A stretch of 15,989 nt of DNA from Desulfobacterales bacterium (GTDB lineage Bacteria; Desulfobacterota; Desulfobacteria; Desulfobacterales; C00003060), in assembly GCA_030616425.1 (NCBI GenBank), contig JAUWXJ010000031.1, positions 1 through 15,989 on the forward strand. The letters are read 5' to 3'. Numbering within the stretch: the first letter of the stretch is position 1; each line of letters opens with the position of its first letter. Made by a program: the position numbers and the translations under genes. Under the pieces are notes generated by a model. It was not told where the DNA came from and ran no database searches. It saw only the letters and a list, made by a program, of their open reading frames with translations. Below are positions 7,494 through 14,454 of this stretch, one piece after another.

Positions 7494-8918
7494 TCATAGT
7501 CTTTGCAATAGCCTTTCGTGAATATTGTCGAACCCCCCACTGGACATGACAAGTATAACATCCTGAGGCCTTGCAACCTTAATCAGATATTCGATGATGG
7601 CCTCGGTATCGGGAAAAAAGAAGGCATTTTTTCCCCGGCTGCTCAAATCCTGGGTCAACTGCTCTGACGAGAACCGCTCCTCAATCGGTATTTCATCCAG
7701 CATGGGCGGCTTTCGGATACAGACCAGGTCCGCATCATCAAAGGACTCAGTATATACGTTTTGAAAGACGTTACGCCTGCTCGAATTGGTTCGTGGTTCA
7801 AAGACGGCAACAATCCTGCTAGTTGCGTAAAAAGTGCGCACTGCGGCAAGGGTTTCTGCTACCTCGGTAGGATGATGGGCAAAGTCATCGATCACGGTGA
7901 TCCCTCGCTTGACCCCACGCACCTCCTGGCGACGTCTGATCCCCTCAAAGGTCTCAAGTGCATGTGTGATAAGGTCTTTGGGTATCCGTAAATCATCGGC
8001 GACTGCAATAACAGCCAGCGCATTTGAGGCATTGTGACGGCCCATGAGAGGTATCCTAAAAGCCCCAAAGGGCTTCCCACGTCTTGTGACTTCAAGGCGG
8101 GTCCAAGGCGCATCAAAGTACACATTTTCAAGTCGCCATGGTGATTCTTCCTCAAAGCCATACATTACATTCCAGCAAGGGGCTTGAGCTGTGAGCTCCC
8201 GCACGACAGGCGCGGCGTCAGAGGCAACCAGAAGGGCCTCTTCAGGCATCGTCATGATAAAGTCGGCGAATGCCTGTTTGACATGGTCTAAATCCCGGTA
8301 GATGTCAGCATGGTCGAATTCCACATTGGTCAAGATCGCCCGCGACGGGGTGTAGTGAAGAAACTTGGGCCCCTTGTCAAAGAACGCCGTGTCGTATTCG
8401 TCTCCTTCCACTACAAAGTAAGGCCCGGTACCGATGTTATAGTTGCGACCAAAATTCTTCAGGATGCCTCCCACCATGAAACCAGGGTCAAGCCCTGCCG
8501 TGGATAGAACCCAAGCGAGGAGGGCTGAAGTGGTGGTCTTGCCATGGGTGCCTACTACTGTCAGGGCTCCTTTCCCATGCACAAAGAACCGATTCAGGGC
8601 CTGGGGAAGGGAGCAAAAGGGGCGGCACATTTCGAACATTGTTTTCACTTCAGGATTATCTTTTGAGACTGCGTTACCAACCACCACAAGATCGGGCTTG
8701 TGGGAAAGATTCTCTGGCCGAAATCCTTCAGCGATCTGGATACCCTGTTCAGAAAGGAGAGTGCTCATGGGAGGATAGACATGATGATCCGAGCCGGTTA
8801 CCTCGAATCCATCTTCTTTCAGCATCCCAGCCAGTGCCCCCATCCCTCCGCCGCAAATGGCTATTAGATGGATGCTTTTGACCTCTTCAGGGATTCGATT
8901 GTCTTGTAGGTTTTGCAC
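7494..8918 (-). CDS. mpl: UDP-N-acetylmuramate:L-alanyl-gamma-D-glutamyl-meso-diaminopimelate ligase
   Basis: Mpl is a cytoplasmic Mur-family ligase that attaches the recycled tripeptide L-Ala-D-Glu-meso-DAP to UDP-MurNAc with ATP, saving recovered peptidoglycan peptide. The 474 residues show the Mur layout: a nucleotide-sugar-binding N-domain (ICGGGMGALAGML, 21-33), the ATP loop GTHGKTTT (123-130), the Mpl-characteristic EGDEYDTAFFDKGPKF (171-186), AILTNVEFDHADIY (194-207), and the C-domain entry DDFAHHPTEV. The EGDEYD and DKGPKF segments separate it from MurC. The start is a GTG at 8918 with AGGAAAAGG just upstream. It is divergent from the CheR-type gene and stands alone. It implies meso-DAP peptidoglycan with recycling. 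Confidence 0.96.
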   Translation of the reverse strand: MQNLQDNRIPEEVKSIHLIAICGGGMGALAGMLKEDGFEVTGSDHHVYPPMSTLLSEQGIQIAEGFRPENLSHKPDLVVVGNAVSKDNPEVKTMFEMCRPFCSLPQALNRFFVHGKGALTVVGTHGKTTTSALLAWVLSTAGLDPGFMVGGILKNFGRNYNIGTGPYFVVEGDEYDTAFFDKGPKFLHYTPSRAILTNVEFDHADIYRDLDHVKQAFADFIMTMPEEALLVASDAAPVVRELTAQAPCWNVMYGFEEESPWRLENVYFDAPWTRLEVTRRGKPFGAFRIPLMGRHNASNALAVIAVADDLRIPKDLITHALETFEGIRRRQEVRGVKRGITVIDDFAHHPTEVAETLAAVRTFYATSRIVAVFEPRTNSSRRNVFQNVYTESFDDADLVCIRKPPMLDEIPIEERFSSEQLTQDLSSRGKNAFFFPDTEAIIEYLIKVARPQDVILVMSSGGFDNIHERLLQRL

Positions 8919-9022
8919 CTTTTCCTATTTCGAATCGTAAAGGGTTTGACCGTGAGGTTTGGTCATTCCAGAGACCTCAAAGCCATTGTCCTGTGTTTTG
9001 ATCTTTATTTGGTGTAGGCATT

Positions 9023-9041
9023 TGGTATAATTTGTTATACC
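9023..9041 (+). promoter_or_regulatory. Extended -10 promoter overlapped by a palindrome, upstream of the CheR-type gene
   Basis: TGGTATAAT at 9023-9031 is an extended -10 element (TG-n-TATAAT); no good -35 is seen 16-18 bp upstream. The hexamer lies inside a perfect palindrome, GGTATAA-TTTG-TTATACC (9024-9041), which would suit a dimeric repressor. The CheR-type ATG is 37 nt beyond the palindrome. Confidence 0.5.
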
Positions 9042-9077
9042 GGTTTTCTACTTTCTTGATTCTGTTCCTTTTACCTT

Positions 9078-9881
9078 ATGAACGATCAACAGTTTCGTCA
9101 ACTCCTGAATCGCTTTGGCCTCTCCTGGGACGGCTACCGCAAAGTCAGAAAGGGGGTGAAAAAGCGCATTTGCCGGCATATGCACGAGTTGGGTTGCCGG
9201 ACGATGCAGGAGTATTTTTTTGCATTGGATCAAAACAAGGATGCAAGGCAAGATTGCGAGCGCCTGATGACGGTTTCCATCAGTCGTTTTTTTCGTGACA
9301 GGGGACTTTGGCGCACCCTTGAAAATGAGATATTACCTGCGATCATCAAGGGGAATAAGAAGAGAGTGAAAGTCTGGTCAGCGGGTTGTGCCTGTGGCGA
9401 GGAGGTGTATAGTTTGGCGATCTTGTGGCATACTTTAGGCGGATGTTTTCAGCACATGCCGGAGCTTCAATTGCTCGCTACTGACATGAATCCTGCATAT
9501 CTCAACAAAGCCCGGATCGGTATCTATTCCCGCAGTAGCCTGAAAGAACTACCAGAGGCAGTTCGAGGGCGCTATTTCAAGCGTGGGGGGAAAAAACAGA
9601 TTTACGCGATTGCTGAACGCTTGAAAAAGAGGATCGTGTGGCAGGGCCACAATCTGTTGGCAGATCCTCCTGGGACCGACTTTCAACTTGTCTTTTTGAG
9701 AAACAGTCTCTTGACCTACTACGAGGATGAGCTCAAAGAGCCGGCTTTTCAGAAGGTGCTCAACAGTTTGACTCAGGGTGGATTCTTGATTATCGGGGCA
9801 CATGAGAAAATACCGCCAGGGTCCCAGGGGCTTTTGCCCTTTGTTGAGCATCCATGCATTTTTCAAAGGGAATCTGGATAG
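9078..9881 (+). CDS. CheR-type SAM-dependent methyltransferase
   Basis: CheR enzymes methylate glutamates of chemoreceptors using S-adenosylmethionine. The 267 residues have the CheR order: an alpha-helical N-domain (1-60), SISRFFRD (67-74, the usual TxFFR loop), WSAGCACGEEVYSLA (100-114, the SAM-binding GEExYSLA motif), LLATDMNPAYLNKARIGIY (132-150), FLRNSLLTYY (206-215, the family's RNvliYf) and a GGFLIIGAHE strand near 234-243. The sequence diverges from textbook CheR, and no other chemotaxis genes are nearby, so the substrate may not be a chemoreceptor. The ATG at 9078 has no strong Shine-Dalgarno. The THEP1-type gene follows 8 nt after its stop, and they are surely co-transcribed. Confidence 0.85.
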   Translation: MNDQQFRQLLNRFGLSWDGYRKVRKGVKKRICRHMHELGCRTMQEYFFALDQNKDARQDCERLMTVSISRFFRDRGLWRTLENEILPAIIKGNKKRVKVWSAGCACGEEVYSLAILWHTLGGCFQHMPELQLLATDMNPAYLNKARIGIYSRSSLKELPEAVRGRYFKRGGKKQIYAIAERLKKRIVWQGHNLLADPPGTDFQLVFLRNSLLTYYEDELKEPAFQKVLNSLTQGGFLIIGAHEKIPPGSQGLLPFVEHPCIFQRESG

Positions 9882-9889
9882 GAGTTGAA

Positions 9890-10417
9890 GTGAGAGCGAA
9901 AAATGTTTTTGTAACCGGCCCACCACGATGCGGCAAGTCTACTGTGATCGAAAAGCTTATCAGGCGGGTCGAAAAGCCGATGACAGGCTTTCTTACCCAA
10001 GAAATAAGAAAGAAGGGCCGAAGGACGGGGTTTTCCATAATGACTCTTGATGGCAAAAGAGGTGTGCTGGCGCATGAAAACATGAAGAGCCGATTCAGAG
10101 TGGGCAAATATGGGGTGAACGTTGAGGACATTGATCAAATTGCGGTCCCATCCATGCTACCTGCCAGACCGGATGAGATTGTGGTTATTGATGAGGTTGG
10201 CAAGATGGAGTGCTTTTCTTCGCTATTCAGGCAGACCTTAATGAAGATACTCGATTCAGACCATCAGGTGATCGGTTCTATAGCGCAAAAAGGAGATCGA
10301 TTCATACAGAGGATCAAAGCCCGGGATGATGTTTTGGTGGTTCTGGTAACGGAAAAGAATAGGGATATGCCGGAACTCTTTTCCAGGTTGCTCCTGGCAG
10401 ACCATAAAACCACTTGA
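9890..10417 (+). CDS. THEP1-family nucleoside-triphosphatase
   Basis: A small P-loop NTPase of the archaeal/bacterial THEP1 family. From the GTG at 9890 it has 175 residues: Walker A GPPRCGKST (10-18), the family's GFLTQEIRKKGRRTGFSI (33-50), VGKYGVNVED (71-80), and Walker B VVIDEVGKMEC (98-108). I prefer this GTG to the upstream ATG at 9854 because GGAG sits 5 nt before it, the protein then begins as relatives do (VRAKNVFVTGPP), and overlap with the methyltransferase is avoided. The upstream gene's TAG stop overlaps this GGAG, suggesting translational coupling. The biological role of the family is not settled; members hydrolyse ATP/GTP slowly, and a nucleotide or RNA kinase role has been proposed. 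Confidence 0.87.
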   Translation: MRAKNVFVTGPPRCGKSTVIEKLIRRVEKPMTGFLTQEIRKKGRRTGFSIMTLDGKRGVLAHENMKSRFRVGKYGVNVEDIDQIAVPSMLPARPDEIVVIDEVGKMECFSSLFRQTLMKILDSDHQVIGSIAQKGDRFIQRIKARDDVLVVLVTEKNRDMPELFSRLLLADHKTT

Positions 10418-10442
10418 CTTAGTCCTTGACTTAGTCTATCCT
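10413..10442 (+). promoter_or_regulatory. Toxin-antitoxin promoter with 12-bp tandem repeat
   Basis: CTTGACTTAGTC occurs twice back to back (10413-10424 and 10425-10436). The first copy supplies a -35 (TTGACT, 10414-10419); 17 bp later is TATCCT (10437-10442), a fair -10. Just after it lies TTGC-AAA-GCAA (10442-10452), a small palindrome. The repeat and palindrome are natural candidates for the antitoxin's operator. The -35 overlaps the stop codon of the upstream gene. Confidence 0.55.
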
Positions 10443-10470
10443 TGCAAAGCAAACTAGGAGGTGAGATCGG

Positions 10471-10707
10471 ATGCCAGTAAAAGTTAACATTCACGAAGCG
10501 AAAACCCATTTCTCTAAGCTACTGGCTCGTGTGGGAAATGGGGAGGAAATTATTATAGCCAAGGCCGGAAAACCGATTGCCCGTTTGATTCCGGCAATGG
10601 ACAGACCTGCCCGGCGTGTAGCGGGAAGTGCCAAAGGCAAGGTTATCGTAGCACCGGATTTTGATTCACCGTTACCCGAATCAATTCTGGAAGCATTTGA
10701 AAAATGA
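10471..10707 (+). CDS. Phd/YefM-family antitoxin (VapB-type partner)
   Basis: A 78-residue antitoxin of the Phd/YefM family: VNIHEAKTHFSKLLARVGNG (5-24) is the family's DNA-binding N-terminal domain, and EEIIIAKAGKPIARLIP (25-41) the conserved strand region. The C-terminal tail after about 50 is the likely toxin-wrapping part (ending ESILEAFEK). It should neutralise the PIN-domain toxin encoded next and repress their shared promoter. A near-perfect AGGAGGTGA lies 9 nt before the ATG. The stop overlaps the toxin ATG (ATGA), the usual arrangement for such pairs. Confidence 0.93.
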   Translation: MPVKVNIHEAKTHFSKLLARVGNGEEIIIAKAGKPIARLIPAMDRPARRVAGSAKGKVIVAPDFDSPLPESILEAFEK

Positions 10708-11090
10708 AAGCGCTACTCGATACCCATACCTTCCTGTGGTGGATTACCGACAAGCCCCAATTGTCACATCTTGCGCGTGAGATCATCACAGATGCCGATA
10801 ATGAGCTATTCCTCAGTGCAGCAAGCGGGTGGGAGATGGTAATCAAGGCTCGCCTCGGCAAATTGCAACTGCCTGACAATGCGGACAGCTTTATATCAGA
10901 ACAACTGGCCCTCAATGCTATTGTCAGCTTACCCGTGCAGATGAGCCACGCTTTGCATGTTTATGCCCTTCCAAATCACCATCGAGACCCATTTGACCGC
11001 ATGCTTGTGGCACAAGCCCAGATGGAGAGGTTGCCCATCTTAACTGCTGATCCACAAATTGGCCGGTATGCGGTGGAGACTATCTGGTAA
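10704..11090 (+). CDS. vapC: PIN-domain ribonuclease toxin (VapC family)
   Basis: A 128-residue PIN-domain endoribonuclease, toxin of a type II pair. The acidic metal-binding residues expected of an active PIN domain are present: Asp6 (LLDTHTFLWW), Glu44 (SGWEMVIKA), Asp98 (RDPFDRMLVAQA) and Asp116 (TADPQIG). Family members cut tRNA or rRNA in the cytoplasm. Its ATG overlaps the antitoxin's stop, so the antitoxin is made first and translation is coupled. The pair is intact and looks functional; such pairs are often horizontally acquired, and a mobile-element remnant lies 185 bp downstream. The exact RNA target cannot be read from sequence. Confidence 0.93.
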   Translation: MKALLDTHTFLWWITDKPQLSHLAREIITDADNELFLSAASGWEMVIKARLGKLQLPDNADSFISEQLALNAIVSLPVQMSHALHVYALPNHHRDPFDRMLVAQAQMERLPILTADPQIGRYAVETIW

Positions 11091-11275
11091 CGCCTTCGCC
11101 CACTCAATCTTGCGATCCGGTTCCGTCAGATCTTTGCACTTTCTCAATCGAACCAACTTGCCTGTGGACTCGTGAATACGTTAATACCGATTCGCTAAGG
11201 CCGAACCGGAGAAGGTTTTTGTGAAAAACCCGTTTAAGTACAGCGGAATTGTCAATTTAATGACAGCTCAAAACT
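11091..11275. other. Non-coding spacer after the toxin gene
   Basis: I see no gene. There is a perfect hairpin GGTTTTT-GTG-AAAAACC at 11214-11230 (weak as a terminator because it is A/T-rich and lacks a T run), and an 8-bp inverted pair TCCGGTTC (11116-11123) with GAACCGGA (11203-11210). Confidence 0.5.
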
Positions 11276-11627
11276 GGACTTAGGGACATTCTATAGTTTT
11301 CCAATTTCTAAAGGTATACGTTGGTTGCCAAAGGTTATGACCTTGACAAGATTGTCTCAAAGGTGTGTGATCTAATGCAGCTTGAGCCATCTGATGTCTT
11401 GGCACCGGGTAAAGAGCGCAAACGGGTTGAGGCAAGAAGTCTCTTGTGCTATTGGGCGGCAAGAGATCTCGGTATCAGCATGGCTGAATTATCAAGACGA
11501 TTAAAGCTCTCCTTGTCAGGGGTAAGTTTGTCCGTAAAGAGAGGAGAAAGAATAGCACAAGAGAACGACTACAAACTTATCGAGCCTTAGCGGAAAAACT
11601 GGAAAACTAAAGGGCGTCCCCAAGTTC
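11276..11627. mobile_element. Deleted RAYT-type element bounded by 34-bp imperfect inverted repeats
   Basis: The left arm 11276-11309 (GGACTTAGGGAC, then TAGTTTTCCA) is matched in inverse by 11594-11627 (GAACTTGGGGAC and TAGTTTTCCA when read on the minus strand); I count about 26 of 34 matches. Between the arms is only the C-terminal part of a Y1-type REP-associated tyrosine transposase. The element is therefore an internally deleted, non-autonomous derivative, mobile only in trans. Its right arm directly abuts a truncated iron-sulfur gene. Confidence 0.7.
11312..11590 (+). pseudogene. C-terminal remnant of a REP-associated tyrosine transposase (RAYT)
   Basis: An open stretch of about 92 codons, closed upstream by a TAA at 11309, that can start only at a TTG (11321). 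Residues such as KRVEARSLLCYWAARDLG and ISMAELSRRLKLSLSGVSLS, then VKRGE, resemble the DnaA-C-like helix-turn-helix tail found on many delta-proteobacterial Y1 transposases. The catalytic Y1 domain (HUH motif and tyrosine), normally the preceding 150-200 residues, is absent: the left inverted repeat lies directly before. It is a remnant, though a short DNA-binding protein could still be made. Confidence 0.7.
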
Positions 11628-11628
11628 C

Positions 11629-11901
11629 ACCTATGTTGAGGCAACCCGTTGCATTAATTGCTTTTGCTGTGCGACTGCATGTGTTACTCAAAAGAACTAC
11701 CTCGGGCCGAATGCAATGCTTGCCAATATTGTCCGTCTTATGGACCCGCGGGAAGCAGCCAAACAGGAAAGGATGGATATCTTGTATGGCAACCAGGGAA
11801 TTCCTCGGTGCCATACAGCACAGGCCTGCAGCTTTGTTTGCCCGAAGGAGATCGACATCGCCCATTTCATCGGCTTGGCCAAGGAAGGAGAGTTCAGGTA
11901 A
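11629..11901 (+). pseudogene. C-terminal fragment of a succinate dehydrogenase/fumarate reductase iron-sulfur (B) subunit-like gene
   Basis: Read in frame from 11629, 90 codons to TAA contain the cluster-binding half of an SdhB/FrdB-type protein: CINCFCCATAC (CxxCxCCxxxC variant), YLGPNAMLANIVRLMDPREA and RCHTAQACSFVCPKEI, all in family order. The N-terminal 2Fe-2S ferredoxin part, about 140-150 residues in complete proteins of 240-250, is missing; the frame closes at a TAA (11608) inside the right inverted repeat of the transposase remnant. The gene was evidently truncated by insertion or deletion at that element. The nearest ATG (11716) lies after the first cysteine cluster. A HdrC- or TfrB-like origin is also possible. 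The potassium-channel ATG is 6 nt past the stop. Confidence 0.75.
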
Positions 11902-11907
11902 GCCCGG

Positions 11908-13116
11908 ATGCGCCCCCGAAAGGAAAAGCAGATAAAGAAACAAAGGCGAGATGCCAGCAAGGGTCACTTTGGCAAGCTGGCAAGGGCCTGGCAACGGTTG
12001 GCAACGAGCCGGACATGGCCGGTTGTTTTGGCGATTGTCGCAATCTTTTCACTCACCTCTGTTGCGTTGCTCCTTTTCGAGCACGACATCAACAAGAGTT
12101 TTCGTCACCTTGGCGATGTGTTTTGGTGGACCATCGTCACTGCATCAACCGTTGGCTATGGTGATAAGGTGCCTGAAACCGCGGGCGGACGCGTGATAGC
12201 AGTACTGGTGATAGTACTTGGCGTCGTCGTGGCGAGTATAGTTACCGGCAAAATTGCCTCGTGGTTGGTAACATGGAAGATAAAGGAGGGGAGCGGTTTG
12301 ATTACTCAAGAAAAACTCAAAAACCACTTGGTTATATGTGGTTGGAAAAATGAGATGCCCGGCCTTTTGCTAGACATCCTAAAGGCCAATCCTGGGTTGA
12401 CCTCTGAGAACATTGTCCTGGTCAGTACGATAAAGCCGGCCATAGTAGAAAGTCTTCGATCCATGCCTGAATTGCAGAACGTAGGTTTTGTCCGGGGCGA
12501 TTACGTGGATGAAGCGGTTCTACATCGGGCCAATGTCAAGCGAGCGGCCAAGGTTCTGGTTCTGGCCGACAGCAGCATCAATGGCTCTTCTCAGGAGATC
12601 GACTCGCGAACCGTGATGACCGCCATAACAATCAAGTCGATTTCCAAGGATATCTACACCTGCGTGGAATTGGTTGATTCCAAATTCGAGCGCTATCTGG
12701 AAGGCATCCATTGCGACGAGATATTTCCGGCCAGACATCACAATCGGATCCTTCTGGCCAACGCCTCGGCTGCCTCTGGTGTTACCCATGTTATTCGCGA
12801 CATGCTTGATATGGAAGAGAACCGCCTGGCGTGCAAGGAGTTCCCGGCTAAATTCGTTGGTGACACCTTCGCCAGCCTAAGCCGCCATTTTATGGAGTCT
12901 GAAAATAGTATCTTAATCGGTGTTCTTGAAAATACCGGAAACATCTATAAGCGCAAGAGAGAAGCTCTTCGCATGGCACAAAGGACCCCTGATATCTCAC
13001 GTTTGGTTGCCAACCTGCAAGAGGTGAAAAAGCTGAGCGGTAACCAGCCTGTATTTAATCCTGGTCCGGATTACAAGATCAAGCCGTACTCCCGGGTCAT
13101 CCTAATACGACAATGA
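11908..13116 (+). CDS. Two-TM potassium channel with RCK (TrkA-N-like) domain
   Basis: A 402-residue MthK-type channel. A basic cytoplasmic N-tail (1-33) is followed by TM1 (about 37-57), a pore helix, the K+ selectivity filter TVGYGD (81-86) and TM2 (about 96-117, with GVVVAS as gating hinge). The rest is cytoplasmic: an RCK domain starting at about 138 (LVICGWKNEMPGLLLDIL; the usual GxGxxG loop is altered), continuing with GDYVDEAVLHRANVKRAAKVLVLAD (as GDYVDEAVLHRANV then KRAAKVLVLAD) and a second lobe to the end. It should form a tetramer gated by ligand or ions. The ATG at 11908 has AGGT 8 nt upstream and sits just behind the iron-sulfur gene remnant. The following cNMP-binding gene is 17 nt away, a likely partner. 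Confidence 0.92.
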   Translation: MRPRKEKQIKKQRRDASKGHFGKLARAWQRLATSRTWPVVLAIVAIFSLTSVALLLFEHDINKSFRHLGDVFWWTIVTASTVGYGDKVPETAGGRVIAVLVIVLGVVVASIVTGKIASWLVTWKIKEGSGLITQEKLKNHLVICGWKNEMPGLLLDILKANPGLTSENIVLVSTIKPAIVESLRSMPELQNVGFVRGDYVDEAVLHRANVKRAAKVLVLADSSINGSSQEIDSRTVMTAITIKSISKDIYTCVELVDSKFERYLEGIHCDEIFPARHHNRILLANASAASGVTHVIRDMLDMEENRLACKEFPAKFVGDTFASLSRHFMESENSILIGVLENTGNIYKRKREALRMAQRTPDISRLVANLQEVKKLSGNQPVFNPGPDYKIKPYSRVILIRQ

Positions 13117-13133
13117 TTGGGTAGGATAAGACT

Positions 13134-13655
13134 ATGGATCAAGAAGCTATCATTGAGAAGATAGGAAAAATCGAATTGTTTCAAGATGTTAAGGATGATG
13201 ACCAAAGACTGGCCAAGCTAGCAGGGATCGTTTCGGTCCGAAACTGCAAGGCAGGCCACCAGGTCATAACCGAGGGTGAGGAAGGGAGCGATCTCTACAT
13301 CCTGAACAAAGGCACGGTCGCTATCCTCAAACGTACCCTTGATAACGATGTCTATACCATAGTCAGGCTAAGGGATGATGAGGATGTATTTTTTGGGGAG
13401 TTGGCCCTCATGGATGCAGAGCTCCGCTCGGCTTCTGTGAGTGCTGATACGGATTGTGAGTTCCTGGTGATCAATCGTGACGACTTCAACAGCCTGGGTG
13501 AAGAGGACCCCTGGCTGGGCCTGGTGGTAACCAGGGCGCTTGGCCGAGCGTTGTCAAAAAGACTTCGAAAGACCAACGAGGATCTGATCATACTATTCGA
13601 GGCACTTGTGGGAGAGGTGGCAGAAGGTGGCAGACTGGAGGAGCCTGGTGAGTAA
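13134..13655 (+). CDS. Stand-alone cyclic-nucleotide-binding domain protein
   Basis: A 173-residue protein, almost entirely one cNMP-binding beta-roll (about 10-125), with the phosphate-binding cassette FFGELALMDAELRSASV at 86-102; Glu89 and Arg98 are the residues that contact ribose and phosphate in CAP/PKA-type domains, and both are present, so nucleotide binding is credible. The C-terminal 45 residues are helical, and there is no helix-turn-helix, so it is not a CRP-type regulator. TAGGAT lies about 8 nt before the ATG. It follows the potassium channel by 17 nt, in the same direction, and most probably acts on it as a separate ligand-sensing subunit; that link is inference from the operon. 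Soluble, cytoplasmic. Confidence 0.9.
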   Translation: MDQEAIIEKIGKIELFQDVKDDDQRLAKLAGIVSVRNCKAGHQVITEGEEGSDLYILNKGTVAILKRTLDNDVYTIVRLRDDEDVFFGELALMDAELRSASVSADTDCEFLVINRDDFNSLGEEDPWLGLVVTRALGRALSKRLRKTNEDLIILFEALVGEVAEGGRLEEPGE

Positions 13656-13656
13656 T

Positions 13657-13728
13657 GATTGAAGATTGAAAAGTGAAAAATTTGAAGGAAGTTTTTGATT
13701 CTTAAATCATCAATTTCAATCGTCAATC
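13657..13728. terminator. Candidate bidirectional hairpin between convergent genes
   Basis: GATTGAAGATTGAAA (13657-13671) and TTTCAATCGTCAATC (13714-13728) pair at 14 of 15 positions across a 42-nt loop. The right arm overlaps the stop of the minus-strand DUF218 gene. It is A/T-rich, so weak as a rho-independent terminator; it could also be a small repeat. Confidence 0.35.
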
Positions 13729-14367
13729 CCCAGCGGCATACTTCAGCATATAGGCAACGATCTTTGCGTATTCTGAGAATACGTACATGACATAATCCTC
13801 TTCATCAGCAAAGAAGTCCTCAAGGGGTCTGTCAGGAAAGGACGGACAGGAGAGGATCTTCACATCCGCATCCCCAAAGACCTTATCTAAGACCATCCTG
13901 AAGCGGCGGGCATGGGGCGCATCTGTTACTACAATGAGTGATCCAAAGGGGCGCTTTTTCCAGTGAGCATAGAGGAGCTTGCAATCGGCAAATGTGCTCG
14001 TTGAATCTTCCAGAATTGTGAGCTTTTCTATGGGGAGCTTTTCCTCTTGGAAGACTTGTCTCAGAATCGAAATCTCTGAACAGTTTGTCAGGCCATAGGT
14101 CTCCCGGAATTTTTTCTCCAAAGGGGCGCGCTTTGAAGTGGTAACAACCAACCGATTGCCCCACCCCTCTTTGAGCAGATGCACGGCATAGGCAAAGTTT
14201 GTTTCTATACGGCTTGATGGTGAGAAGATCAGCTCACATCTTTCAAGGGGATCCTTCTTAGCGAGATAATTGCCAAGGCTTTTGGCAATGGGGAATCGAT
14301 ACTGAAAGAGGATGGATACAAGGAAAACTAACGCAAATAGGAGGGTCCAGAATCTTCTGCTCTTCAT
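13723..14367 (-). CDS. DUF218 (SanA/ElyC/YdcF-like) membrane-anchored protein
   Basis: A 214-residue protein with one N-terminal signal-anchor (about 6-23) and a soluble domain facing the periplasm. The DUF218 pattern is visible: ELIFSPSSRIETNFAYAVHLL (as ELIFSPSSR, then RIETNFAYAVHLLKEG, 45-68), RLVVTTSK (72-79), LEDSTSTFADCKLL (119-132, the family's E-x-T-x-N/D patch), and LIVVTDAPHARRFRMVL (144-160, the vTs-xH-xRA motif). Relatives (SanA, ElyC) affect envelope integrity or vancomycin sensitivity, with no settled enzyme activity. The ATG at 14367 has a poor Shine-Dalgarno. It lies 87 nt downstream of adk but separated by a strong hairpin. Confidence 0.85.
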   Translation of the reverse strand: MKSRRFWTLLFALVFLVSILFQYRFPIAKSLGNYLAKKDPLERCELIFSPSSRIETNFAYAVHLLKEGWGNRLVVTTSKRAPLEKKFRETYGLTNCSEISILRQVFQEEKLPIEKLTILEDSTSTFADCKLLYAHWKKRPFGSLIVVTDAPHARRFRMVLDKVFGDADVKILSCPSFPDRPLEDFFADEEDYVMYVFSEYAKIVAYMLKYAAGD

Positions 14368-14401
14368 AAAGTGGCAGACGCACGGTGTGGGTGCTGAATA
14401 A

Positions 14402-14435
14402 GTGCCTGTCCGGCAGGGTTATTCCGGACAGGCAC
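14402..14435 (-). terminator. Strong hairpin downstream of adk
   Basis: GTGCCTGTCCGG (14402-14413) and CCGGACAGGCAC (14424-14435) form a perfect 12-bp stem with a 10-nt loop. On the minus strand it begins 20 nt after the adk stop and is followed by TTATTC, a weak T tract. It probably reduces read-through into the DUF218 gene. Confidence 0.7.
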
Positions 14436-14454
14436 CAGAGTTGAGCTACAGATC

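Noticed and set aside
9854..9889. ATG start for the THEP1 gene
   Set aside because: It overlaps the methyltransferase and lacks a ribosome site; the GTG at 9890 has GGAG 5 nt upstream and fits the family N-terminus.
11658..12164. 168-codon plus-strand frame spanning the iron-sulfur remnant and the channel start
   Set aside because: Another frame carries the cysteine clusters and the channel motifs; this one has no recognisable pattern.
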